This document shows, piece by piece, positions 1 through 5,959 of a stretch of DNA of 6,800 nucleotides. How positions within the stretch are numbered: position 1 is the stretch's first letter; each line of letters begins with the position of its first letter. A program made the position numbers and the translations under genes. A model generated the notes under the pieces. The model was not told where the DNA came from. It made no database searches and saw nothing but the letters and a program-made list of their open reading frames with translations. Origin of the DNA: Spirochaetaceae bacterium (lineage in GTDB: Bacteria > Spirochaetota > Spirochaetia > DSM-27196 > SLST01); contig SKVA01000314.1 in the NCBI GenBank assembly GCA_007129695.1, positions 1 to 6,800 of the forward strand, given 5' to 3'.

Positions 1-579
1 CTCCAGCACCGCGTCAAGAACAACCTGTCGATCGTCGCGAACATGCTCGCGATGGATATGTCGCGGCTGAGCGACCCCGACGCGCTCAGCGCGCTCGGCG
101 ATGCGCGCGCGCGCGTCAAGACAATCGCAGACCTCTACACGCTGCTCCACCGAACGCCGACCAGCGACAGGATCGATCTTCGCGAGTATCTTTCGGAGCT
201 CGTCGCGGGCGTCTATCGATCGATGTCGAGTCCCGGAGATCATGTCGCGCTGCAGGAGAGCTTCGACCCGGTAGCCGTCGATTTCGACACCGCGGTCTGC
301 GTCGGGCTGATCGCGAACGAGCTCGTGACGAACGCGTTCAAGCACGCGTTCCCGGGCTCCGGCGGGGGCACGGTTCGCGTTGAGGTCGCGCGCACGGAGG
401 CCGGGCGAGTCCGCCTGAGCGTTGCTGATAACGGCGTAGGCCTGCCCGAACACGCGCGTCCGGCGAGCGCTCCGTCTACCGGATTCCAGCTCGTCACCGC
501 GCTCGCGGACCAGATCGACGCGTCGATAGCGTTGGACGTCACCAACGGCACCCGGGTTTCGGTCGAGTTTGCGGATTGA
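1..579 (+). CDS. Sensor histidine kinase, HisKA_2 type, C-terminal part (5' partial)
   Basis: The reading frame is open from the first base, so the sensor and N-terminal part lie outside the window; 192 residues are visible. It opens with LQHRVKNNL, the phospho-acceptor motif of the HisKA_2 (PF07568) class, putting the phosphorylated His at visible residue 3. An ATPase domain follows: N-box NELVTNAFKHAF at 106-117 with the Mg/ATP-binding Asn, G1 box DNGVGLP at 143-149, and a degenerate second glycine box STGFQLV at 159-165. In this family ATP-driven autophosphorylation of His passes to a response regulator Asp, and partners are often PAS/GAF sensors or general stress-response regulators. No response regulator is in the window. 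An internal ATG at 43 would remove the phospho-His and is not the start. The gene converges on the AraC gene, leaving 15 bp between stops with no visible intrinsic terminator. The family call is firm; the signal sensed is unknown. Confidence 0.93.
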   Translation, partial: LQHRVKNNLSIVANMLAMDMSRLSDPDALSALGDARARVKTIADLYTLLHRTPTSDRIDLREYLSELVAGVYRSMSSPGDHVALQESFDPVAVDFDTAVCVGLIANELVTNAFKHAFPGSGGGTVRVEVARTEAGRVRLSVADNGVGLPEHARPASAPSTGFQLVTALADQIDASIALDVTNGTRVSVEFAD

Positions 580-594
580 TTTGCCGCGCGACGC

Positions 595-1419
595 CTATCG
601 GCCCCTCGGAGCGCGTCCCCGAACCCTGCGGTAGGCGCGGTTGAAGGCGCTGATGCTGTTGAACCCGGATGCGAACGCTATATCGGCGACTCCCATCTCG
701 GACTCCGCGAGTAGCCGGTCGGCCTCCGCGATCCGCAGACTGGTCAGGTATGTCCTGAATCCGGTGCCCGTTGCCTCCCGGAACAGACGCGAGAAATGAA
801 AGTAGCTGAGGTTGGCCTGGGCCGCAACGGTGTCAAGGCAGAGGTTGTCGCGGAAGCGTTCGCGCGTGTACTCGATGCCGCGCCGGACACGAACCAGATG
901 CGCCTTCGCCGACCGGTTGCTGGAGTTCCCCTCCGGCGCACGGAGCGGGGCTCCGTCACGCGCGAACAGCGCGCAGACCTGACATAGTGCACCGCGGACC
1001 GCCAGATCGGTAGAGCCCGAGGGAGCGCGCGTCTCGTCTACGACCTGGTCGAAGAGCGCTGCGATAGATGCGTTTGTGCCCGCCGAACCGCGCCTGGCGC
1101 GGGTTACTATCGGCCGGGTAAGCTCAGCCGGCGGCGCGGTCGGGCCCAACAGCACTTCCGGCAGCATCGCGACGTCGGCGACGGCTCGGGGACTCGACCG
1201 GTACGAGTGGACGCAGCCCCCGGGGACGAACATCGCCTGACGCGCCCGGAGCACGGTCGATCCGGCGTCAGTGGTCACTTCGATCGTGCCGCGACGCACA
1301 CGGACGACCTCTATCTCGTGGTGCCAGTGCGCCGGGTAGGAGAGCGCCCGGTCGGCTATCACCGACACACCCGATCGGCTCGTCGATACGCCGCGGTCGC
1401 GTTCGTGAAATGCGTGCAT
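595..1419 (-). CDS. AraC-family transcriptional regulator with N-terminal cupin-like domain
   Basis: A 274-residue protein, the usual length for AraC/XylS regulators with an effector domain. The N-terminal region (about 25-75) looks like an AraC-type cupin: HWHHEIEVV at 31-39, a Gly turn near 44, then FVPGGCVHSY at 64-73. It probably binds a small ligand such as a sugar. The C-terminal region (about 176-272) is the double helix-turn-helix: first HTH around LDTVAAQANLSYFHFSRLF (195-213), then MGVADIAFASGFNSISAFNR (242-261), the usual second-HTH signature. The frame stays open to 1584, but I chose ATG at 1419. The extra 55 residues have no family resemblance, would run through the divergent intergenic region into the aminotransferase gene, and lie upstream of a TACAAT box at 1434-1429. 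No good Shine-Dalgarno precedes 1419, consistent with a very short leader. It is divergent from the aminotransferase gene and is the natural candidate for its regulator (inference). Confidence 0.9.
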   Translation of the reverse strand: MHAFHERDRGVSTSRSGVSVIADRALSYPAHWHHEIEVVRVRRGTIEVTTDAGSTVLRARQAMFVPGGCVHSYRSSPRAVADVAMLPEVLLGPTAPPAELTRPIVTRARRGSAGTNASIAALFDQVVDETRAPSGSTDLAVRGALCQVCALFARDGAPLRAPEGNSSNRSAKAHLVRVRRGIEYTRERFRDNLCLDTVAAQANLSYFHFSRLFREATGTGFRTYLTSLRIAEADRLLAESEMGVADIAFASGFNSISAFNRAYRRVRGRAPRGR

Positions 1420-1428
1420 TCTGACCGC

Positions 1429-1434
1429 ATTGTA
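1429..1434 (-). promoter_or_regulatory. Candidate -10 box (TACAAT) of the AraC gene
   Basis: On the minus strand the sequence reads GCTACAATGCGGTCAGAATG, where the last ATG is the chosen regulator start (1419). TACAAT differs from the TATAAT consensus at one position. Transcription starting about 7 bases downstream would begin near 1422, so the mRNA would be nearly leaderless; this fits the absence of a Shine-Dalgarno. The hexamer 17 bp upstream is GCGCAT, a poor -35, so either the promoter is activator-dependent or the box is a chance match. Confidence 0.35.
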
Positions 1435-1443
1435 GCAAAAAAC

Positions 1444-1459
1444 GCGCAGAGATGCGCAG
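1444..1459. repeat. Direct repeat GCGCAG, 10-bp period; candidate operator half-sites
   Basis: GCGCAG occurs at 1444-1449 and again at 1454-1459, one helical turn apart. On the minus strand this is CTGCGC twice, lying over the -35 zone of the candidate regulator promoter. AraC-family proteins often bind directly repeated half-sites, so this could be where the regulator controls itself or the divergent operon. The repeat unit is only six bases in GC-rich DNA, so chance is a real alternative. Confidence 0.3.
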
Positions 1460-1477
1460 CTTTCTGGTGTATTCCTG

Positions 1478-1504
1478 CGACGCGATACGCCATGATTCGC
1501 GTCG
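1478..1504. repeat. Inverted repeat CGACGCGA-N11-TCGCGTCG in the aminotransferase leader
   Basis: The perfect 8-bp arms at 1478-1485 and 1497-1504 are separated by 11 bases. The right arm ends on the first G of the GGAGG ribosome binding site (1504-1508). As DNA it is operator-like, with arm centres about 19 bp apart (close to two helical turns). As RNA it could form a hairpin whose stem abuts and partly covers the ribosome binding site, with the unused ATG at 1492 in the loop. Which of these applies, if either, cannot be told from sequence alone. Confidence 0.4.
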
Positions 1505-1508
1505 GAGG
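1504..1508 (+). promoter_or_regulatory. Ribosome binding site GGAGG deciding the aminotransferase start
   Basis: GGAGG lies 4 bases before ATG 1513. The in-frame ATG at 1492 has no purine-rich site ahead of it. This favours 1513, which also gives the N-terminus MYRFGQAEV typical of the family. The spacing is a little short but acceptable. Confidence 0.6.
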
Positions 1509-1512
1509 CTCC

Positions 1513-2658
1513 ATGTACCGATTCGGTCAGGCAGAGGTCGACGCAGTAGCCGAGCTTGCGACGTCTCAGAGGCTGTGGCGTCATATGGCCGGCAGCAAGT
1601 CATCGCAGTTCGAGCATGCGTTCGCGGACCGGATCGGCGTCGATCACGCGCTCGTCATGACGAGCGGTACCGCGGCGCTCATCTGCGGCCTCGTGGCCGT
1701 CGGTGTCGCTCCCGGCGACGAGGTTCTGCTTCCCGCGTACACCTTCGTCGCGACTGCGTTTGCGGTCATGGCGATAGGCGCTACCCCCGTGCTCGTCGAG
1801 GTTGACGAGAGCCTGACCATCGACCCTGAGGATCTCTCGTCAAAGATCACCGACCGATCGCGTGCCGTCATTCCCGTGCACATCAACGGCTTGCCGTGCG
1901 CGATGGATGCGATCGTCGATATCTGCCGCGACAGGCATCTGGCGATCGTCGAAGACGCGTGTCAGGCGGTCGGCGGTACTTACCGCGGTGTTCCACTCGG
2001 TTCGATCGGCGATTGTGGCGCCTTTTCATTCAACTACTACAAGACGATCTCGTGCGGTGAAGGCGGGTGCCTGACTACAGGATCGGCGCACCTGTACGAG
2101 CGTGCCCGGATCTACCACGACGCCGGGTGCGCGTTCTTCTCACCCGACCAGGCGGTCCGGACCGAGTACTTCGCCGGGGCGAACTACCGGATGTCGGAGA
2201 TCCTGAGCGCGGTGTTGATGGTGCAGCTCGGCCGGCTCGACGGGATACTCTCCGATCTACGCGAGCGGAAGCGGATCGTCCTCCACCGGCTCGAATCGGT
2301 CGACTCGGTGCGACCGGCTCCGGTGCGCGACGCCGACGGCGACTGCGGCGTGAAGAGCGCGTTCCTTCTGGAATCCACCGACGCGGCCCGGGACGCTACG
2401 CGGCGAATCAACGAAGCCCGGCTGTGCGTCACGGCCGAATGCCCGCTCGATACGTCGCGGCACGTCTACGTCAACTGGGAGGCAGTGCTCAGCGGGCGTA
2501 GCCCGCTTTCGAGCGCGATCCCGGGACGGCAGTACGCCGCCGATGCGTGTCCTCGAACGCTCGATCATCTTGGTCGAACGCTCAATCTGATCGTTCATCC
2601 CGACACCGATCTCCGCGATCTCGATCGCGCGCTCGCCACGGTTCGAGGAATGCTCTGA
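1513..2658 (+). CDS. DegT/DnrJ/EryC1/StrS-family PLP-dependent aminotransferase
   Basis: A 381-residue protein, normal for this fold-type I family. Members transfer an amino group, usually from Glu or Gln, to keto-sugars or keto-cyclitols; some relatives are dehydratases. Visible motifs in order: phosphate-binding SGTAAL at 51-56, PGDEVLLPAYTFVATA at 67-82, IPVHINGLP at 120-128, EDACQAVGG at 147-155 with Asp148 expected to contact the PLP ring nitrogen, and SFNYYKTISCGEGG at 172-185, placing the Schiff-base Lys at 177. Family-typical NYRMSEI (224-230) and a C-terminal CPRTLD motif follow. An intact Lys177 argues for aminotransferase rather than the dehydratase branch, where it is His. The exact substrate is not readable from sequence; the YYKTISCGEGG loop recalls inosose/cyclitol aminotransferases, but weakly. 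I chose ATG 1513 because of GGAGG at 1504; ATG 1492 would add seven residues. Its stop lies 2 bp before the next gene, so the two are surely co-transcribed. Confidence 0.92.
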   Translation: MYRFGQAEVDAVAELATSQRLWRHMAGSKSSQFEHAFADRIGVDHALVMTSGTAALICGLVAVGVAPGDEVLLPAYTFVATAFAVMAIGATPVLVEVDESLTIDPEDLSSKITDRSRAVIPVHINGLPCAMDAIVDICRDRHLAIVEDACQAVGGTYRGVPLGSIGDCGAFSFNYYKTISCGEGGCLTTGSAHLYERARIYHDAGCAFFSPDQAVRTEYFAGANYRMSEILSAVLMVQLGRLDGILSDLRERKRIVLHRLESVDSVRPAPVRDADGDCGVKSAFLLESTDAARDATRRINEARLCVTAECPLDTSRHVYVNWEAVLSGRSPLSSAIPGRQYAADACPRTLDHLGRTLNLIVHPDTDLRDLDRALATVRGML

Positions 2659-2660
2659 CG

Positions 2661-4007
2661 ATGAGCGAGTCGTTGCTGTTCGGGTACGCCGCCGCCGATA
2701 TAAGCCCCGATCGATCGGTGCCGCTCGAAGGGTACGAGGAGCGGCTTGCGATCGGGAAGGGAAATGCCGGCATTCTTGATCCACTCTACGTGCGCGCGCT
2801 CGCGCTTCGACTCGGTGATGCCGAACTGCTGTTGATCACGCTCGATCTCTGTGTGTTGTCGCCCGACCAGGCGAACGCGCTGCGGGCGGCGGTATCGGCG
2901 CGCTCGGGTGTCGTGACCGAGCGAGTCATGATCAGCTGCTCGCACACGCACTCGGGGCCCGTGACGTTCGACGTCTGGAGCACCGGCATCGGCAATCGCC
3001 CGACCGCATCGCGGCCCGGCGTCGCGGCTGCAGACGTAGCGGTTGACGACCCGGTCGGCCGGTACGTCGCGACGCTGACGGAGACGGTAGTGACGACCGC
3101 GTGCAACGCGCGGTTTCGTCTGAGACCCGGTGCGCTCTCCCACGCGAGCGCGACCGTCGGACTCGGGTACAACCGACGGCTCGAGCGGCCCGACGGCACG
3201 GTCGACATGCTGTTCAGCCTCTGGGCGAGTCCGGATGCGCTACCCGTAGGTCCGATCGACACGCAGATTCCGATCCTGAGCATCGACGCGATCGACACGG
3301 CCGGGCGCGCGTCGTACTGCGACCCGACCGGTCCGCGCGGGGTCGTGCTCGTCTCGTGCCCCGTTCATCCGGTCTGCCTTGGCAAGCGCAGCCGCGTCGT
3401 GAGCGCCGATTACCCCGGCGCGCTGATCGGCGCCATTGAGGCCGAGCTCCCGGGGCACGCGGCGATGTTCATGCTCGGTGCGTGCGGAGACGTCCAGCCG
3501 ATGATCTCAACGCAGGAGAACCCGAAGGGGGCCACGATCATCGGTCGTACCGCCGGGTACGCGGTCCTCACCGCACTCGCTGCAAAACGCCCGATCCGCG
3601 TCGATACGCTCGACGTCGTCGAGGAGTCCGTCGACCTGCGAGACCTAGCGGGCGCGGATGAGAATAGCGACGCCGACCGTCCGGGGCGACTGACCACCGT
3701 GACGATCCAGAGCTTTGCGGTCGGATCGGCAGCCGTATCGGCGGTCTCCGCGGAGTGCTTCACCGAGTACGGGCCGATCGTTCGCAGGGAGTCGGGCTGG
3801 GACGCGGTGCTTGTCGCGACAAACACGAATGGCTGGAGCGGGTACATTCCGACAGCGGACGCTTTCCGGCTCGGAGGGTACGAAGTCGACGGCGCGGTTG
3901 GCGACGGGAAGCCGCCATCGTCCTTCGATACGCTCAGCTCGATCGCGGTCGAACAGCTGCGCCGGCTCAGAGAGGGGGTGATCCCTACCCGTAGATCTCC
4001 GGATTGA
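2661..4007 (+). CDS. Neutral/alkaline ceramidase-fold zinc amidohydrolase (stand-alone N-terminal domain)
   Basis: A 448-residue protein matching the neutral/alkaline non-lysosomal ceramidase N-terminal domain (PF04734). Family landmarks: AADISPDRSVPLEGY at 11-25; SCSHTHSGP at 92-100; NRR at 171-173; PVHPVCLG at 234-241; SADYPGALI at 248-256; GACGDVQP at 273-280; SAECFTEYG at 363-371; NTNGWSGYIPT at 388-398. By comparison with Pseudomonas ceramidase, all zinc ligands seem present: His95 (or His97), His236, Glu365 and Tyr395. Ceramidases hydrolyse the N-acyl amide of ceramide, but many bacterial relatives are uncharacterised. This one has no signal peptide and lacks the C-terminal Ig-like domain of the about 650-residue secreted enzymes, so it is probably cytoplasmic with another N-acyl or amide substrate (inference). 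The ATG at 2661 follows the aminotransferase stop by 2 bp; a GAGGA at 2645-2649 is a distant ribosome binding site, so translational coupling is likely. An upstream in-frame ATG at 2547 lies inside the previous gene and encodes low-complexity Ser/Arg sequence, so it is rejected. Confidence 0.88.
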   Translation: MSESLLFGYAAADISPDRSVPLEGYEERLAIGKGNAGILDPLYVRALALRLGDAELLLITLDLCVLSPDQANALRAAVSARSGVVTERVMISCSHTHSGPVTFDVWSTGIGNRPTASRPGVAAADVAVDDPVGRYVATLTETVVTTACNARFRLRPGALSHASATVGLGYNRRLERPDGTVDMLFSLWASPDALPVGPIDTQIPILSIDAIDTAGRASYCDPTGPRGVVLVSCPVHPVCLGKRSRVVSADYPGALIGAIEAELPGHAAMFMLGACGDVQPMISTQENPKGATIIGRTAGYAVLTALAAKRPIRVDTLDVVEESVDLRDLAGADENSDADRPGRLTTVTIQSFAVGSAAVSAVSAECFTEYGPIVRRESGWDAVLVATNTNGWSGYIPTADAFRLGGYEVDGAVGDGKPPSSFDTLSSIAVEQLRRLREGVIPTRRSPD

Positions 4008-4962
4008 TACACGTCTCGGGGCGCTTGCCCTCTACCATCGCGATGAGGTTCCGCGCCGCGAGCGTCGCCATGTCGTCGCGCGACCGCTTTGTCGCGCTCG
4101 CCACGTGCGGTGTGATCACGACGTTCGCAAGCTCCGCGAGCCCGTTCGCCATCTTTGGCTCGGCTTCGTAGACGTCGAGTCCGGCGCCTGCGATCACGCC
4201 CGAGCGCAGCGCTTCCACGAGCGCCGCTTCGTCGACGATCGGACCGCGAGCGGTGTTGATCAGGTACGCGGTTCGCTTCATCTTCTTCAGCGTGCCGGCG
4301 TTGATCAGGTGACGCGTCTCCGGCATGAGCGGCACGTGTACGCTGACGTAGTCGGACTCGGCCAGCAGCTCATCGAGCTCGACGCGCCGCGCGCCGACCT
4401 CGCGCTCGAGCGCTTCGTTCCTGAACGCATCGGAGTAGAGAACCTCCATACCGAACCCGCGGCTCTTGCGCGCCATCGCCGCGCCGATCCGGCCCGCGCC
4501 GATGATGCCGAGCGTCGCGCCGGTGATGTCGCCGCCGATGAACTGGAGCGGCCCCCAGCCGCCCCAGCGACCGCTACGCATCACCGCGTCGCTTTCGACG
4601 ACGCGACGCGCCACCGCAAAGAGCAGCGCCCACGCCATGTCGGCGGTTGCGTCGGTCAGTACGTCCGGGGTGTTCGACAGCGGTATCTTCCGCGCGGTCG
4701 CAGCCGCGACGTCCAGGTTATCGTACCCGACCGCGTAGTTCGCGTACCCCTTGACGCGCGGCGATGCGTCCATGACCTCGCCGTCGATCCGGTCGGTGAG
4801 CAGCGTCAGTACCCCGTCGACGTCCGCGATCGCCGCAAGGAGCTCCGGCCGCGTGAGCGGTCGGTCCTCTTCGTTCATCGATACGTCGAACCGTTCGCGC
4901 AGAAGCGCGAGCCCGGCGTCAGGTATTCTCCGTGTGACGTAGACGCGTTTGCGATCGGCCAT
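3985..4962 (-). CDS. D-2-hydroxyacid dehydrogenase (glyoxylate/hydroxypyruvate reductase type)
   Basis: A 325-residue protein, the family's normal size. It should reversibly reduce 2-keto acids such as glyoxylate or hydroxypyruvate to glycolate or D-glycerate in the cytoplasm. Motifs: the substrate-loop region YANYAVGYDNLD at 73-84; the interdomain stretch WGPLQFIGGDITGATLGIIG (136-155), typical of the glyoxylate-reductase branch; Rossmann GAGRIG (155-160); catalytic Arg239 in NTARGPIVDE, Glu268 in YEAEP and His286 in TPHVASAT. Asp178 at the end of the second Rossmann strand, where NADPH users tend to carry Arg, suggests preference for NAD(H) (inference). I start at ATG 4962 because the ATG overlaps the isomerase stop as TAATG, pointing to translational coupling. 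The same frame runs open to 5523 without family resemblance, through the isomerase gene. Its 3' end overlaps the convergent ceramidase-fold gene by 23 bp. Exact substrate (glycerate, glycolate or a longer-chain acid) is undetermined. Confidence 0.92.
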   Translation of the reverse strand: MADRKRVYVTRRIPDAGLALLRERFDVSMNEEDRPLTRPELLAAIADVDGVLTLLTDRIDGEVMDASPRVKGYANYAVGYDNLDVAAATARKIPLSNTPDVLTDATADMAWALLFAVARRVVESDAVMRSGRWGGWGPLQFIGGDITGATLGIIGAGRIGAAMARKSRGFGMEVLYSDAFRNEALEREVGARRVELDELLAESDYVSVHVPLMPETRHLINAGTLKKMKRTAYLINTARGPIVDEAALVEALRSGVIAGAGLDVYEAEPKMANGLAELANVVITPHVASATKRSRDDMATLAARNLIAMVEGKRPETCINPEIYG

Positions 4963-5930
4963 TACTCGGTCCACCCGAAGATCTTTTCTTCGATGAACTT
5001 CCACGTCGTCGGATAGTCGCCGTTGTCTATCCACGAGCGGATCTCTTCCATGCCGACGCGGTCGAGCAGCTTCCAGATCTTCTCGGTGAGCCGCACGTTG
5101 ATCTCGAACATCTTCTTCATGTCCCACCGGGTCGGGTGCGTATCGGACGTGACGTAGTCGTCGTACCCCAGGTGCTTCATGTACCAGACGAGCTCGATGT
5201 AGTCGAGCAGCGTGTGGCTCCCGGTGAAGAAGTCCCAGTCCCAGCTCTTGTCGTTGTCGTTGATGTGGATGTAGTAGGGGTAGCCCGAGTGGTGGAGGAG
5301 CGACAACGCCTCCGCCGGGTGCTCGTCGGCGTAGATCGAGTGGCCGTAGTCGAGCGTCACGCCCAGGTTCTTCACGCCGATGTCGTGGATCAGGCAGAGC
5401 GCGTCGGCCGCGCGTGCGATGAAACACTTGCGCCGCGTCTCCTTCGGCTTGTACTCGACGTGGAGGATCACCTCGGGACGGTGCGCAGCACCTTCGCCGA
5501 ACGCGTCGCAGAGGTACTTCCACCCCTGGCGGTAGTCGGTCTGGAACGGAAACTCGAACCCGTCGCCGAGCGGGCAGCAGGTGACTCGCTTGACACCGAC
5601 GGCGGCGGCGAAGTCCTTCGCCTCCTTGATGAAGCGGATCGCCTTGTCGCGTACCTCTTTGTTGGGCGACGTGATCCCGCCTGAGACGAACTCGGGCTCT
5701 CCCTTCACGTTGACGTTGATCGCGCTCACGTCGAGCGTGTGCTTCGCGAGCAGTTCCTTGAGGACCGCGGGGTCCTTCGTCTCGTACGGGTAGACGACCT
5801 CGACGCCGGTGTAGCCGGGGATCTGTGTGACCGTCGCGAGCTTTCCGTCGAGGTCCTGCTGCTCGTTGTACGTGTGAAAGCGATCCTTGGTCTGCCCCAG
5901 GAATCCGGTGATGATGCTGTACTTTGGCAT
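4962..5930 (-). CDS. TIM-barrel sugar isomerase, rhamnose/xylose-isomerase-like active site
   Basis: A 322-residue member of the xylose isomerase-like TIM-barrel superfamily (PF01261), usually labelled sugar phosphate isomerase/epimerase. The visible residue set resembles two-metal aldose-ketose isomerases more than one-metal ketose 3-epimerases: HVEYKPKE at 157-164 supplies a metal-ligand Glu159 and an E-x-K Lys161 like the catalytic Lys of xylose and rhamnose isomerases; LDYGHSIY at 193-200 gives Asp194 and His197; HINDND at 222-227 gives His222; DWDFFTGS at 231-238 gives an Asp-x-Asp pair like their second metal site; Asp263 in TSDTHP takes the fourth-ligand position, where 3-epimerases have Glu. 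The alignment is by eye and from memory. No signal peptide, so cytoplasmic. The start is supported by AGGAG five bases upstream. It follows the transketolase by 29 bp and overlaps the dehydrogenase start. Likely substrate: an unmodified aldose or ketose; identity unknown. Epimerase activity is the alternative. Confidence 0.85.
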   Translation of the reverse strand: MPKYSIITGFLGQTKDRFHTYNEQQDLDGKLATVTQIPGYTGVEVVYPYETKDPAVLKELLAKHTLDVSAINVNVKGEPEFVSGGITSPNKEVRDKAIRFIKEAKDFAAAVGVKRVTCCPLGDGFEFPFQTDYRQGWKYLCDAFGEGAAHRPEVILHVEYKPKETRRKCFIARAADALCLIHDIGVKNLGVTLDYGHSIYADEHPAEALSLLHHSGYPYYIHINDNDKSWDWDFFTGSHTLLDYIELVWYMKHLGYDDYVTSDTHPTRWDMKKMFEINVRLTEKIWKLLDRVGMEEIRSWIDNGDYPTTWKFIEEKIFGWTE

Positions 5931-5935
5931 GTTCT

Positions 5936-5940
5936 CTCCT
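5936..5940 (-). promoter_or_regulatory. Ribosome binding site AGGAG of the sugar isomerase gene
   Basis: On the minus strand AAGGAGAGAACATG precedes the isomerase, giving AGGAG with a five-base spacer to ATG at 5930. This fixes the start and shows the gene is translated independently of the transketolase, whose stop is only 29 bp upstream. Confidence 0.75.
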
Positions 5941-5959
5941 TGCCTTGATGAATGCTGGC

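Larger units (their letters stand above)
1420..1512. promoter_or_regulatory. Divergent intergenic control region (AraC gene / aminotransferase gene)
   Basis: This 93-bp gap is bounded by the start codons of the regulator (minus strand) and the aminotransferase (plus strand). It is visibly richer in A/T than the surrounding genes, including an A6 run at 1437-1442 (a T tract on the minus strand). It contains the separate elements listed below: a -10-like box on the minus strand, a direct repeat and an inverted repeat. I could not find a convincing -10/-35 pair on the plus strand. The best -10 guess is TATTCC at 1470-1475, with no acceptable -35, as expected if the operon needs an activator. That it is a shared, AraC-controlled region is inferred from the arrangement. 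Confidence 0.6.

Noticed and set aside
580..594. Terminator between the kinase and AraC stops
   Set aside because: The 15-bp gap holds no GC-rich hairpin with a T tract, and I could not find one in the flanking gene ends.
1437..1442. A6 run read as a terminator T tract on the minus strand
   Set aside because: It lies upstream of the AraC gene rather than after a gene end and has no stable GC hairpin directly ahead of it. It more likely contributes to the AT-rich promoter.
1207..1512. Aminotransferase start at 1207 or at 1492
   Set aside because: The 1207 version reads antisense through the AraC gene. The 1492 ATG lacks a ribosome binding site, while 1513 has GGAGG.
1420..1584. Extended AraC start at 1584
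   Set aside because: It would overlap the aminotransferase gene and the control region, and the added residues look like translated non-coding DNA.
2257..2784. Minus-strand frame of 175 codons across the aminotransferase/ceramidase-fold junction
   Set aside because: It is Arg/Ser-rich with no motif and is antisense to two real genes.
4105..5016. Long plus-strand open frame of 303 codons opposite the dehydrogenase
   Set aside because: It is an Arg/Val/Asp-rich antisense shadow caused by GC-biased codons, with no recognisable motif, and lies opposite a strongly supported gene.
4963..5523. Dehydrogenase frame open upstream to 5523 (512-residue version)
   Set aside because: The extra N-terminal residues are Arg/Pro/His-rich, lack family resemblance and lie inside the well-supported isomerase gene. 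The ATG at 4962 in TAATG is the sensible start.
5136..5684. Plus-strand open frame rich in Val and Asp opposite the isomerase
   Set aside because: It is low-complexity composition, typical of the antisense of a GC-rich gene, with no ribosome binding site or domain.
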